From: an uncultured Pseudoxanthomonas sp.
GTDB taxonomy: Bacteria > Pseudomonadota > Gammaproteobacteria > Xanthomonadales > Xanthomonadaceae
DNA: 30,440 nt
Direction: 5' to 3'
Assembly (NCBI GenBank): GCA_946479745.1
Contig: CAMLGZ010000032.1
Span: 1-30,440, forward strand
Shown here: positions 14,203-21,833 of the stretch, one piece after another
How positions within the stretch are numbered: position 1 is the stretch's first letter
How the letters are laid out: each line of letters begins with the position of its first letter
Translations under genes and position numbers: made by a program
Notes under the pieces: model-generated
Seen by the model: the letters and a program-made list of their open reading frames with translations, nothing else
Database searches by the model: none
What the model was told of the DNA's origin: nothing

Positions 14203-15865
14203 ACTTGAGAGCCTTGAACCTCAAGCGCTTCGGCTGCGCGCCTTCCGCGCCCATGCGGCGCTTCTTGTCTTCCTCGTACTCGCGGTAGTTGCCCTGGAAG
14301 TACTCCACGTGCGAGTCGCCTTCAAAGGCGAGGATGTGCGTGGCGATACGGTCCAGGAACCAGCGGTCGTGGGAGATGACCACCGCGCAGCCCGGATATT
14401 CCAGCAACGCGTCTTCCAATGCGCGCAGGGTTTCCACGTCCAGATCGTTGGACGGTTCGTCCAACAGCAGCACGTTGCCGCCCTGCAGCAGCGTCTTGGC
14501 CAAGTGCAGGCGGCCGCGTTCGCCGCCGGAGAGCGTGCCGACCATCTTCTGCTGGTCCTGACCCTTGAAGTTGAAGCGGCCGATGTAGGCGCGCGACTGG
14601 ATCTCGATGCCGTTGATGTTGAGGATGTCGGCGCCGCCGCTGACTTCCTGAAACACGTTGTGGTTGCCGGTGAGCGCGTCGCGGCTCTGGTCGACGTAGG
14701 CGATCTTGGTGCTGGGACCCTTGATGATCTCGCCCTTGTCCGGTACTTCCTGCCCGGTGATCATCTTGAACAGCGTGGACTTGCCCGCGCCGTTGGGGCC
14801 GATGATGCCGACGATGGCGCCCGGCGGGATGATGAAGCTCAGGTCGTCGATCAGCAGGCGGTCGCCGAAGCTCTTGGACACGTTCTTGAACTCGATCACC
14901 GACTGGCCCAGGCGCTCGCCCGGCGGAATGAAGATCTCGTTGGTCTCGTTGCGCTTCTGGTATTCGACCGAATTGAGTTCCTCGAAACGCGCCAGGCGCG
15001 CCTTGCCCTTGCTGCGCCCGCCCTTGGCGTTGCTGCGAACCCACTCCAGTTCCTTGGCAAGCGCTTTCTGGCGGGACTTCTCCTGGTTTTCTTCCTGCTT
15101 CAGGCGCTCGCTTTTCTGTTCCAGCCAGGCGGTGTAGTTGCCCTTCCACGGAATACCCTTGCCCCGGTCCAGTTCCAGGATCCATTCGGCCGCGTTTTCC
15201 AGGAAATAGCGGTCATGGGTCACCGCCACCACGGTGCCGGTGTAGCGGGTCAGGAACTGCTCCAGCCATTCCACCGATTCGGCGTCCAGATGGTTGGTCG
15301 GTTCGTCCAGCAGCAACATGTCCGGCTTCTGCAGCAGCAGCTGGCACAGCGCCACGCGGCGCTTCTCACCGCCGGAAAGCTTGCCGATGACGGCATCCCA
15401 CGGCGGCAGGCGTAGCGCATCGGCGGCCACATCCAGCTGGTGTTCCAGCGTATGAGCGTCGTTGTTGGCCAGGATGGCCTCCAGGCGCTGCTGCTCGGCG
15501 GCCAGTTTGTCGAAGTCCGCGCCTTCCTCGGCATAGGCTTCATAGATCTTGTCCAGCGCGGCCTGGGCCTTGAGTACTTCGCCCACGCCTTCCTCGACGG
15601 CTTCGCGCACGGTGTGCTCGGGGTTGAGTTGCGGCTCCTGGGCCAGGTAGCCGACCTTGATGCCGGGCGCAGGGCGCGCCTCGCCGCTGAAATCGGTGTC
15701 CACGCCGGCCATGATCTTCAGCACGGTGGATTTACCGGCGCCGTTCAGCCCCAGCAGGCCGATCTTGGCACCCGGAAAGAACGACAAGGAGATGTCCTTG
15801 ATGATCTGGCGCTTGGGCGGAACGGTCTTGCTGACGCCGTTCATGGTGTAGATGTATTGCGACAT
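14201..15865 (-). CDS. ettA: EttA, energy-dependent translational throttle ABC-F protein
   Basis: EttA binds the ribosomal E site and gates the first elongation steps in response to ATP/ADP. The start at ATG 15865 gives 554 residues, the usual family length, with the canonical N-terminus MSQYIYTMNGVSKTVPPKRQ and GGAG eight bases upstream; the frame extends 15 codons further but without support. Two ABC domains are seen. The first has Walker A GLNGAGKS (39-46), signature LSGGEKRR and Walker B MLLLDEPTNHLD. The second has GPNGAGKS, LSGGERGRLHLA and VLLLDEPSNDLD. The charged linker between them (EQKSERLKQEENQEKSRQKALAKE) corresponds to the ABC-F P-site tRNA-interaction motif. There are no membrane segments, as expected for a cytoplasmic ABC-F factor. 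Confidence 0.97.
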   Translation of the reverse strand: MSQYIYTMNGVSKTVPPKRQIIKDISLSFFPGAKIGLLGLNGAGKSTVLKIMAGVDTDFSGEARPAPGIKVGYLAQEPQLNPEHTVREAVEEGVGEVLKAQAALDKIYEAYAEEGADFDKLAAEQQRLEAILANNDAHTLEHQLDVAADALRLPPWDAVIGKLSGGEKRRVALCQLLLQKPDMLLLDEPTNHLDAESVEWLEQFLTRYTGTVVAVTHDRYFLENAAEWILELDRGKGIPWKGNYTAWLEQKSERLKQEENQEKSRQKALAKELEWVRSNAKGGRSKGKARLARFEELNSVEYQKRNETNEIFIPPGERLGQSVIEFKNVSKSFGDRLLIDDLSFIIPPGAIVGIIGPNGAGKSTLFKMITGQEVPDKGEIIKGPSTKIAYVDQSRDALTGNHNVFQEVSGGADILNINGIEIQSRAYIGRFNFKGQDQQKMVGTLSGGERGRLHLAKTLLQGGNVLLLDEPSNDLDVETLRALEDALLEYPGCAVVISHDRWFLDRIATHILAFEGDSHVEYFQGNYREYEEDKKRRMGAEGAQPKRLRFKALK

Positions 15866-15935
15866 GGTGTCTCCGGAAATGGCGCTGCCGTGCCCGCACA
15901 AGGGCTGCACGGAGGTAAAAGCTGGGAATGGCGGA

Positions 15936-15941
15936 ATTATA
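15936..15941 (-). promoter_or_regulatory. Probable -10 element for ettA
   Basis: The minus strand reads TATAAT here, a perfect -10 hexamer, about 70 bases before the ettA ATG in an otherwise GC-rich region. No good -35 hexamer at 16-18 bases is visible. A start near 15928 would give a leader of about 60 bases. Confidence 0.45.
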
Positions 15942-16061
15942 CCGGTTGCGACCGGCTGGCTGCTGTCTTAACGGATTTCTACGGGGCCCGTGACGGCAAG
16001 ATGCCGTTCAGCGCTGTGGTCCGAATATTGGCCACAAGTTCCCACCCCAGAGGTATGCACC

Positions 16062-16586
16062 ATGCGTCACGCTATCAAGTCCGGCCTGTCGCTTTTGTTG
16101 GTCATGACGGCCTTGGCCGCCGCCCCGGCTATGGCACGGGACCACGGTCGCGGCCATGACCGCGATAACGATCGCGACCGCTATGGTTACCAGGATCGCG
16201 GCGACCGCGACCATGATCGTCGCGGTTACGACCGTTACGACGACCGCCGACGCGGCCATGATCGTGATTATGGCTACAGCCGCGACCGCGATTATCGCGA
16301 CGACCGTTATTACCGCGGCGACCGCTATTACCGCCCGGCGCCGCGCGTGGTCTATCGCCCGGTCTACCGGCCTGCCTATCACCCTGGCTACGGTCCTCCG
16401 CGCTGGGCCCGTGGCGGCCGCTACTACGGCGACGGCTACCGCCCCACCTACGTGATCCGCGATTACCGCGGTTATGGCCTGCGCGCGCCGCCGCGCGGTT
16501 ACTACTGGCGTCGCAGCGACGTGGGCGACTTCCTGCTGGTCGCCGCGGCCACCGGCATCATCGCCGACCTGATCCTGCACCACTGA
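16062..16586 (+). CDS. RcnB-family periplasmic protein with Arg/Asp/Tyr-rich region
   Basis: The 174-residue precursor has a signal peptide ([20 protein letters not shown], then APAMA, cleavage before Arg26). A strongly repetitive region rich in Arg, Asp, His and Tyr follows (about 26-110, with units such as [17 protein letters not shown]). The C-terminal RcnB domain has [20 protein letters not shown] and [19 protein letters not shown]. RcnB in E. coli is a periplasmic protein tied to nickel/cobalt homeostasis; most members are uncharacterised and no RcnA pump gene is adjacent, so a metal role is not established here. I choose ATG 16062 because it begins the signal peptide. A strong terminator follows 28 bases after the stop, so it is probably monocistronic. 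Confidence 0.85.
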   Translation: MRHAIKSGLSLLLVMTALAAAPAMARDHGRGHDRDNDRDRYGYQDRGDRDHDRRGYDRYDDRRRGHDRDYGYSRDRDYRDDRYYRGDRYYRPAPRVVYRPVYRPAYHPGYGPPRWARGGRYYGDGYRPTYVIRDYRGYGLRAPPRGYYWRRSDVGDFLLVAAATGIIADLILHH

Positions 16587-16614
16587 TCCGCAGGCCGGCA
16601 GGACTGGAACCCGG

Positions 16615-16640
16615 AAAACGCGCCGAACGGCGCGTTTTTT
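16615..16640 (+). terminator. Rho-independent terminator after the RcnB-like gene
   Basis: AAAACGCGCC and GGCGCGTTTT form a perfect 10-bp stem around GAAC, followed by further T residues. It is the clearest intrinsic terminator in the window. It may act in both directions because of its A-run/U-run symmetry. Confidence 0.9.
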
Positions 16641-16695
16641 GGTTGAGGCGGGGGCAGGGGCTACAATCACCGGCCCATTCCCCTCCGGAGCTCCG

Positions 16696-17964
16696 ATGTT
16701 TCCGCGCACCGCCCGTATCGAAGGTTACGACCCTGAACTGGCCGCGGCGATCGCGTCCGAGAACCGCCGCCAGGAAGACCATGTGGAGCTGATCGCGTCG
16801 GAGAACTACTGCAGTCCGCGGGTGATGGAGGCGCAAGGCAGTCAGCTGACCAACAAGTACGCAGAAGGCTATCCGGGCAAGCGTTACTACGGCGGCTGCG
16901 AATACGTGGACATCGCCGAGAAGCTGGCGATCGACCGGGTGAAGGAGCTGTTTGGAGCGGGCTCCACGGAAGGGATGTACGCCAACGTGCAGCCGCATTC
17001 GGGTTCGCAGGCCAATCAGGCGGTCTACCTGGCGCTGTTGAATCCGGGCGACAAGATCCTGGGCATGTCCCTGGCCCACGGCGGCCACCTCACCCACGGC
17101 GCCAAGGTCAATATTTCCGGCAAGCTGTTCGACGCCATGCAATACGGCGTCAACGACCAGGGTCTGATCGATTACGACGAAGTAGAGCGCCTTGCGCTGG
17201 AACACAAGCCGAAGATGGTCGTTGCCGGCTTCAGTGCGTATTCGCAGAAAATCGACTGGGCGCGCTTCCGCGCCATCGCCGATAAGGTGGGTGCGTATCT
17301 GTTCGTGGACATGGCGCACGTCGCCGGTCTGGTCGCCGCGGGCGTGTACCCCAATCCGCTGCCGCATGCGCATGTAGTCACTTCCACCACTCACAAGACC
17401 CTGCGCGGTCCGCGCGGCGGCATCATCGTGGCCAAGGGCGCGGGCGAAGAGATCGAGAAGAAGCTGCAGAGCATCGTCTTCCCCGGCATCCAGGGCGGCC
17501 CGCTGATGCACGTGATCGCAGCCAAGGCAGTCGCCTTCAAGGAAGCGCTGGAGCCGGAATTCAAGGCTTATCAGGCGCAGGTGGTGAAGAACGCGCAGGC
17601 GATGGCCAAGACGATAATTTCCCGCGGCTACAAAATCGTCTCCGGTGGCACCGAAAACCATCTGATGCTGGTCGATATGATCGGCAAGGGCGTCACCGGC
17701 AAGGCGGCCGAGGAAGCGCTCGGCAAGGCCCACATCACGGTCAACAAGAACGCGGTGCCCAACGATCCGCAGAAGCCGTTCGTCACTTCCGGCCTGCGCC
17801 TCGGTACTCCGGCGGTCACCACGCGTGGCTACCTGGAACCGGATTGTGTAGCGCTGGCGAACTGGATCTGCGATGTGCTGGACGCGCCGGGTGATGAGAA
17901 TGTCATCGCTGGTGTGCGCGCCAACGTGGAAAAGCAATGCGCTAATTTTCCGGTTTATGGCTAA
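16696..17964 (+). CDS. glyA: Serine hydroxymethyltransferase
   Basis: GlyA interconverts serine and glycine with tetrahydrofolate, supplying one-carbon units. The 422 residues begin at ATG 16696 (GGAG seven bases upstream) with [20 protein letters not shown]. Diagnostic blocks are [84 protein letters not shown] and [15 protein letters not shown]. The PLP-binding lysine is Lys234 in the THKT motif. Length is typical. The stop overlaps the next gene by eight bases. The glyA-nrdR-rib arrangement is widespread in gammaproteobacteria. Confidence 0.98.
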   Translation: MFPRTARIEGYDPELAAAIASENRRQEDHVELIASENYCSPRVMEAQGSQLTNKYAEGYPGKRYYGGCEYVDIAEKLAIDRVKELFGAGSTEGMYANVQPHSGSQANQAVYLALLNPGDKILGMSLAHGGHLTHGAKVNISGKLFDAMQYGVNDQGLIDYDEVERLALEHKPKMVVAGFSAYSQKIDWARFRAIADKVGAYLFVDMAHVAGLVAAGVYPNPLPHAHVVTSTTHKTLRGPRGGIIVAKGAGEEIEKKLQSIVFPGIQGGPLMHVIAAKAVAFKEALEPEFKAYQAQVVKNAQAMAKTIISRGYKIVSGGTENHLMLVDMIGKGVTGKAAEEALGKAHITVNKNAVPNDPQKPFVTSGLRLGTPAVTTRGYLEPDCVALANWICDVLDAPGDENVIAGVRANVEKQCANFPVYG

Positions 17965-18613
17965 GGTCGGTTTCCGGCTGACAGCCGTCGGTTGGCTTGC
18001 GTGCCTGAGTGCGCAGGCGGCTGAGGTTCCGCCGGCTGGAGATCCCGCAGCGCAGGCCATCGAAATCAGGACGCTGACGCCAGCCGAAGCGGCTATGGCG
18101 ATGCCGGTCGAAATGCCGGGGCCGCCGCCAATGCGGCCCGACTTCAGCCAAAACATCGGTATGACCGAGACGTATTACATTCCGACCTGTCAGGTGTACA
18201 TGCCGGGAGGAAAGTATCGGGCCAGCTGGCGTGAGATTTTGGACTTCCACAGCAAAAATCATGTTCCGTGGCTGTCCGAACGCGACCGCGTCGATTCGAC
18301 GGACCCGTATCTGCAGCCCGGCAGCCGCGCGCCGCAACCGAGCAACCGCCCCGAAGCGAGCTATCCCGTCGCCGCTGGCGACAAGGTCGGCGAGGTGGTG
18401 GTGAAAGTCATCGTCGATGCCAAGGGTCGCACCCGCGACGCGATGGTGATCTGCAGCAACGACCCGGTGTTTCACGCGCCCGCGCTGGCGTTCGCCAAGC
18501 AGGTGAGCTTCGTTCCCGCGCTACGTGATGGCCGGCCTGTTGCGGATTATGGCAATGTGAGCATGCGTTTTTACCCGGACGGGCCGAAGTACGGGTTCCG
18601 GCAGCACAAATGA
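17957..18613 (+). CDS. Exported protein with TonB C-terminal-like domain
   Basis: The 218-residue product begins at ATG 17957, overlapping the glyA stop by eight bases; an upstream extension inside glyA is not credible. It has a signal peptide ([20 protein letters not shown] then AA, cleavage near residue 22). A Pro-rich segment ([14 protein letters not shown]) precedes a C-terminal domain like Ton[22 protein letters not shown], then [15 protein letters not shown] and [16 protein letters not shown]. True TonB proteins are anchored by an uncleaved N-terminal helix and carry a long Pro-rich spacer; this one looks like the small secreted relatives common in Xanthomonadaceae. Function unknown. 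Translational coupling to glyA is likely from the overlap. Confidence 0.75.
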   Translation: MAKVGFRLTAVGWLACLSAQAAEVPPAGDPAAQAIEIRTLTPAEAAMAMPVEMPGPPPMRPDFSQNIGMTETYYIPTCQVYMPGGKYRASWREILDFHSKNHVPWLSERDRVDSTDPYLQPGSRAPQPSNRPEASYPVAAGDKVGEVVVKVIVDAKGRTRDAMVICSNDPVFHAPALAFAKQVSFVPALRDGRPVADYGNVSMRFYPDGPKYGFRQHK

Positions 18614-18665
18614 TTTGCTCCCGGCGCTCGCGTTCCTCACTTCCGTACAGTTCTATGGTGCACTG

Positions 18666-19190
18666 ATGCATTGCCCCTTCTGCCAGCACACAGACACCCG
18701 CGTCATCGATTCGCGCGTTTCCGAAGACGGCGCGACGATCCGCCGTCGCCGCGAGTGCGAGGCTTGCGGCGAGCGTTTCAGCACGCTGGAAACGGTGGAA
18801 CTGAAACTGCCGGTAATCATCAAGGGCGACGGGCGGCGCGAATCCTTCGACACGCGCAAGCTGCGGCTCAGCATGGACCGCGCGCTGCACAAGCGCCCGG
18901 TCTCGGAAGAGCAAGTGGAGGCCTCCGTACGTGCCGTGGTCCATCAGGTGCGGATGAGCGGCGAACGCGAATTGCCTTCGCGCAAGATCGGCGATTTCGT
19001 GATGGCGGAAATGCGCAAGCTGGACCACGTGGGCTACGTGCGTTTCGCCTCGGTCTACCGCAGCTTCGAGGACGTGGCCGATTTCCGTGAGGAGATCGAG
19101 AAGCTTGAGCGCGATCTGCCCACCGCCAGCGGCCAGTTGCCGCTGCTGGGAGCGGATGTGGTGCCGATCGATAAGAACAAGAAGCGTTAG
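18666..19190 (+). CDS. nrdR: NrdR, ribonucleotide reductase repressor
   Basis: NrdR senses ATP/dATP and represses ribonucleotide reductase genes through NrdR boxes. The 174-residue protein begins MHCPFC at ATG 18666; upstream in-frame codons are not part of the family. It has a zinc ribbon with Cys3, Cys6, Cys31 and Cys34 (CPFC and CEACG). An ATP-cone follows at about residues 49-139 ([19 protein letters not shown], then [18 protein letters not shown]). Length is slightly above the usual 150-170. It precedes the riboflavin genes, a common neighbourhood. The repeat pair at 19196-19333 separates it from ribD. Confidence 0.97.
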   Translation: MHCPFCQHTDTRVIDSRVSEDGATIRRRRECEACGERFSTLETVELKLPVIIKGDGRRESFDTRKLRLSMDRALHKRPVSEEQVEASVRAVVHQVRMSGERELPSRKIGDFVMAEMRKLDHVGYVRFASVYRSFEDVADFREEIEKLERDLPTASGQLPLLGADVVPIDKNKKR

Positions 19191-19195
19191 ATTTT

Positions 19196-19246
19196 TCCCT
19201 TCTCCCACCGGGAGAAGGTGGCGCGAAGCGCCGGATGAGGGAATGG
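19196..19246 (+). repeat. CCCTTCTCCC-type repeat, left arm
   Basis: The 51-base arm contains two hairpins, TTCTCCC/GGGAGAA around ACC and GGCGC/GCGCC around GAA, followed by GGATGAGGGAATGG. It is the inverted partner of 19285-19333. It starts five bases after the nrdR stop and may act as a transcript end or stabiliser. Confidence 0.85.
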
Positions 19247-19284
19247 GAATGACTCGCCGGCCAACATGCACGCAAGCTGATGAT

Positions 19285-19333
19285 CCATTCCCTCATCCGC
19301 CCTGCGGGCACCTTCTCCCGGTGGGAGAAGGGA
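19285..19333 (-). repeat. CCCTTCTCCC-type repeat, right arm
   Basis: This is the inverted counterpart of 19196-19246. The outer hairpin (TTCTCCC/GGGAGAA) is conserved, but the inner one is GCCC/GGGC around GCA in place of GGCGC/GCGCC. The paired structure is kept with different bases. It ends 13 bases before the ribD ATG. Confidence 0.85.
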
Positions 19334-19346
19334 AAGCGAAAGCGAC

Positions 19347-20450
19347 ATGACTACATTCACCGCCACCGACCATTTCTTCATGGCCCGCGCCCTGCGCCTG
19401 GCCGAACGCGGCGCCTACACCACCAAACCCAATCCGATGGTCGGCTGCGTGATCGCGCAAGGCGAGGAAATCGTCGGCGAAGGCTTCCACCAGCGCGCTG
19501 GCGAAGCGCATGCCGAAGTGATCGCGTTGCAGGCCGCAGGCACACGCGCCAAGGGCGCGACGGCCTACGTCACTCTGGAACCCTGCGCCCATACCGGCCG
19601 TACCGGTCCTTGCGCGAACGCATTGATCACCGCCGGGGTCGCGCGCGTGATCGCGGCCATGCGCGATCCCTTTCCACAGGTGGACGGCGCCGGTTTCGAT
19701 AAGTTGCGCGCCGCCGGCATTGCAGTCGAATCGGGGTTGATGGAAGCCCAGGCACGGCAGCTCAATCGCGGCTTCCTCTCGCGCGTCGAGCGTGGCCGCC
19801 CGTGGGTACGGATCAAGCTGGGCACCAGCCTGGATGGGCGAACCGCGATGGCCAGCGGCGAATCCAAATGGATCACCGGCGAAGCCGCGCGCCTGGACGT
19901 GCAGAAATGGCGCGCCCGCGCGGGCGCGCTGATCACCGGCGCCAACACGGTGCTGATCGACGACCCTTCGCTGACCGTGCGTCTGGGCGACGACACGCCT
20001 TTCGTGGCGCCGCTGCGGGTGGTGCTGGATCCGGGGCTGGCCACCATCGCGCGCGGCAAGGTGCGCGACGATTCGGCGCCTACCCTGTACCTGCATGCGT
20101 CCGACGCCAAACCTCCGCGCGATCTTCATGTCGAACGGGCCGTCGCGCCGGTGCAGCATGGCCGCTTCGATCTGGAGGCCGTGCTGAAGCTGCTGGCGGA
20201 GCGCGGAATCAATGAGATCCAGGTGGAAGCGGGTGCGACGCTGGCGGGTGCTTTCATCGCGGGGGGATTGGCCGACGAAGTGCTGCTGTACGTCGCTCCC
20301 GTGTTGTTGGGCGAACGCGCGCGGCCCTTGTTCTCGGGGCTGGGCATCGATGCGATGGCGCAGCGCGCGCAACTCAGGGTGGTGGATGCGCGTGCAATTG
20401 GGGAGGATCAGCGTTTGTTGCTTGTTCCCATCAAGGCCGAGAGCACGTAG
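19347..20450 (+). CDS. ribD: Bifunctional riboflavin deaminase/reductase RibD
   Basis: RibD deaminates the pyrimidine intermediate after GTP cyclohydrolase II and then reduces its ribosyl side chain. The 367 residues include an N-terminal CMP/dCMP-deaminase-type zinc domain (about 1-145), with HAEVIAL and PCAHTGRTGPC as the zinc and proton-shuttle motifs. A C-terminal reductase domain follows (about 146-360: RPWVRIKLGTSLDGRTAMAS, KWITGEAARLDVQKWRARAG, LIDDPSLTVR, EVLLYVAPVLLGERARPLF). The ATG at 19347 has no strong Shine-Dalgarno but opens the domain correctly. It lies outside the riboswitch-controlled transcript, separated from ribE by a methyltransferase gene and repeats. Confidence 0.97.
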   Translation: MTTFTATDHFFMARALRLAERGAYTTKPNPMVGCVIAQGEEIVGEGFHQRAGEAHAEVIALQAAGTRAKGATAYVTLEPCAHTGRTGPCANALITAGVARVIAAMRDPFPQVDGAGFDKLRAAGIAVESGLMEAQARQLNRGFLSRVERGRPWVRIKLGTSLDGRTAMASGESKWITGEAARLDVQKWRARAGALITGANTVLIDDPSLTVRLGDDTPFVAPLRVVLDPGLATIARGKVRDDSAPTLYLHASDAKPPRDLHVERAVAPVQHGRFDLEAVLKLLAERGINEIQVEAGATLAGAFIAGGLADEVLLYVAPVLLGERARPLFSGLGIDAMAQRAQLRVVDARAIGEDQRLLLVPIKAEST

Positions 20451-20467
20451 TCCCCCGACATCCTCAT

Positions 20468-20503
20468 GACGTCATCCCAGCGAAAGCTGGAATCCATTTT
20501 GAC
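20468..20503 (+). repeat. GTCAT-type repeat, left arm of a gene-less pair
   Basis: The hairpin is GTCATCCCAGCGAAAGCTGG followed by AATCCATTTTGAC. It matches the inverted copy at 20538-20573 at 33 of 36 positions by eye. The extra outer GACGTC is palindromic with the other arm. It lies 18 bases after the ribD stop. Confidence 0.85.
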
Positions 20504-20537
20504 TTTGGCTCTTTGCGCGTCGCAGGTAGACGCGAAG

Positions 20538-20573
20538 ATCAAGATGGATCCCAGCTTTCGCTGGGATGACGTC
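20538..20573 (-). repeat. GTCAT-type repeat, right arm of a gene-less pair
   Basis: This is the inverted partner of 20468-20503 with a complete CCCAGC/GCTGGG stem. Read on the minus strand its tail GGATCCATCTTGATCTTCGC equals the tail of the copy at 13913, showing that the conserved unit is longer than the hairpin itself. Only 34 bases separate the arms. Confidence 0.85.
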
Positions 20574-20611
20574 GATAAAATGTAATGCCACCGCGAATAT
20601 CAGAGGTCTCT

Positions 20612-21373
20612 ATGACAACGTTCAAAGACCACTTCTCCCAAGTCGCGAGTGCCTACGCTCACTGGCGCCCCACTTATCCGGATGCGTTGTTCGATGCCAT
20701 CACGGCAGTCGTGCCTGACAGCGCCGAGGTCTGGGAACCCGGTTGCGGCAGCGGCCAGGCCACCCGCGGACTGGCCACGCGCTTTGCCCACGTATTCGCC
20801 ACCGATCCCAGCGCCGCACAGATCGGGCAGCATTGGGCGAAGGAAGGGGAAGCCGCTAACGTGCGCGTGGCGGTGGAGCCGGGTGAAGCGACATCGCTGG
20901 CCGACCATAGCGTCGGACTGATCGCCGTCGCCCAGGCCCTGCACTGGTTCGATCGCGCGCTGTTCTTCGCCGAATGCGAGCGCGTGTTGCGGCCCGGCGG
21001 CGTGCTGGCGGTCTGGACCTACCAGGACATGGTGTTTTCCGACGACCTCGCGCCTGCGGCCGATGCATTCCGCACGCAGATCGAATCCTACTGGCCGTCC
21101 GAACGCGTCCAGGTGGACACCGGTTATGCGGACTACGCCTGGCCATTTCCGGCGCTGCCCGCGCCCGCGCTGTGGTTGACCGCCGAATGGAACCTGCCGC
21201 AGCTGCTCGGTTACCTGGGCAGCCTGTCCGCCACCGCCCGCTGCCGCACCGCCACCGGGCGCGACCCGGTCGAAGATCATGCCGATGCGCTGGCTTTGGC
21301 CTGGGGTGGGCCCCAGCGCGAACGGACCATGCGCTGGCCGCTGATCCTGCATCTGCGCCAAAAGCTCTTGTAG
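20612..21373 (+). CDS. Class I SAM-dependent methyltransferase
   Basis: The 253-residue protein has the Methyltransf_11-type Rossmann fold. It shows motif I EVWEPGCGSGQATRGLA (about 40-55), an acidic residue ending strand 2 in FATDPSAAQI, DHSVGLIAVAQALHWFD (motif IV region) and VLRPGGVLAVWTYQDM (post-motif). I choose ATG 20612, with AGAGGT seven bases upstream, over the ATG at 20585. It resembles SAM methyltransferases of unknown substrate that begin with a KDHFS...Y...RP.YP motif. It sits between ribD and the FMN riboswitch but has no evident riboflavin role. Its last codons and stop (TTG TAG) lie inside a GTAG-type repeat, so the repeat supplies the gene's 3' end. Confidence 0.88.
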   Translation: MTTFKDHFSQVASAYAHWRPTYPDALFDAITAVVPDSAEVWEPGCGSGQATRGLATRFAHVFATDPSAAQIGQHWAKEGEAANVRVAVEPGEATSLADHSVGLIAVAQALHWFDRALFFAECERVLRPGGVLAVWTYQDMVFSDDLAPAADAFRTQIESYWPSERVQVDTGYADYAWPFPALPAPALWLTAEWNLPQLLGYLGSLSATARCRTATGRDPVEDHADALALAWGGPQRERTMRWPLILHLRQKLL

Positions 21374-21398
21374 GAGCGGGCCCTGCCCGCGACGCTTT
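21368..21398 (+). repeat. GTAG-type REP, left arm of a perfect inverted pair
   Basis: This 31-base arm (TTGTAGGAGCGGGCCCTGCC, then CGCGACGCTTT) is perfectly complementary to 21412-21442 with only 13 bases between. It has the GTAG head and GCGGGC/GCCCGC stem of REP sequences. The methyltransferase stop codon lies within it. Confidence 0.92.
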
Positions 21399-21411
21399 GG
21401 ATCAGATCTTA

Positions 21412-21442
21412 AAAGCGTCGCGGGCAGGGCCCGCTCCTACAA
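21412..21442 (-). repeat. GTAG-type REP, right arm of a perfect inverted pair
   Basis: This is the exact inverted copy of 21368-21398. As RNA the two arms could form a 31-bp stem ending in AAAA, a possible bidirectional transcription barrier between the methyltransferase gene and the riboswitch transcript. Confidence 0.92.
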
Positions 21443-21488
21443 AAGGGCGAGTGGAACGCATTGTCCGGCCATCGGCGAGCGGCCCGAA

Positions 21489-21497
21489 TGATAGAAT
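21489..21497 (+). promoter_or_regulatory. Probable extended -10 promoter for the rib transcript
   Basis: TGATAGAAT fits the extended -10 pattern TGnTAnAAT in a GC-rich setting. No good -35 is seen, which extended -10 promoters tolerate. A start near 21504 would place the FMN aptamer about 30 bases into the leader. Confidence 0.45.
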
Positions 21498-21532
21498 TCG
21501 CGCGCCGGCTCGCTGGCAAACACAACGTAACG

Positions 21533-21700
21533 TCTTCAGGGCGGGGTGCGATTCCCCACCGGCGGTAGGTCCCAGGCGCGCGAGCGCCGCAGATGAGCCC
21601 GCGAGCGCTTCCGGCAAGCCGCTTCCATAGCGAACGCCGGAGGGTCAGCAGATCCGGTCCAATGCCGGAGCCGACGGTCATAGTCCGGATGAAAGAAGAC
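21533..21700 (+). promoter_or_regulatory. FMN riboswitch (RFN element)
   Basis: This is the FMN-binding aptamer in the leader of ribE. Conserved blocks occur in order: TCAGGGCGGGGTGCGATTCC, CCACCGGCGGTA, AGCCCGCGAGCG, GGTCAGCAGATCCGGT, GCCGGAGCCGACGGTCATAG and TCCGGATGAAAGAAGA. The first and last strands form P1 (TCTTC with GAAGA). FMN binding is expected to lower expression of the downstream genes. The expression platform lies between 21700 and the ribE ATG at 21834, where a small GC hairpin with T residues is found at 21735-21751. Confidence 0.95.
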
Positions 21701-21734
21701 AGTCGCGCGCGGCCTTGCGGTCGCGTCGCTTCGT

Positions 21735-21751
21735 GCCCTGTGGGCGTTTTT
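21735..21751 (+). terminator. Candidate riboswitch-controlled terminator
   Basis: GCCC and GGGC pair around TGT and are followed by GTTTTT. The stem is short (four GC pairs, possibly two wobbles). It sits 35 bases after the aptamer, where an intrinsic terminator of an FMN riboswitch would be expected. A second hairpin just upstream (CGCGGCC/GGTCGCG around TTGC, near 21709-21726) may act as the competing structure. Confidence 0.4.
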
Positions 21752-21833
21752 CGCATTCACTTCGCGGGAAACGTTTCATGCCCATCGCAATCGAAAACTC
21801 GTGCGCCGCTCTCCAGACCAGGAGCGCAGGCTG

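Noticed and set aside
14156..15415. Plus-strand open frame of 419 codons opposite ettA
   Set aside because: It is antisense to an intact ABC-F gene with all motifs; the translation is low-complexity with no family pattern.
16558..18156. Minus-strand open frame of 532 codons opposite glyA
   Set aside because: It is antisense to an intact serine hydroxymethyltransferase gene and arises from codon-position bias.
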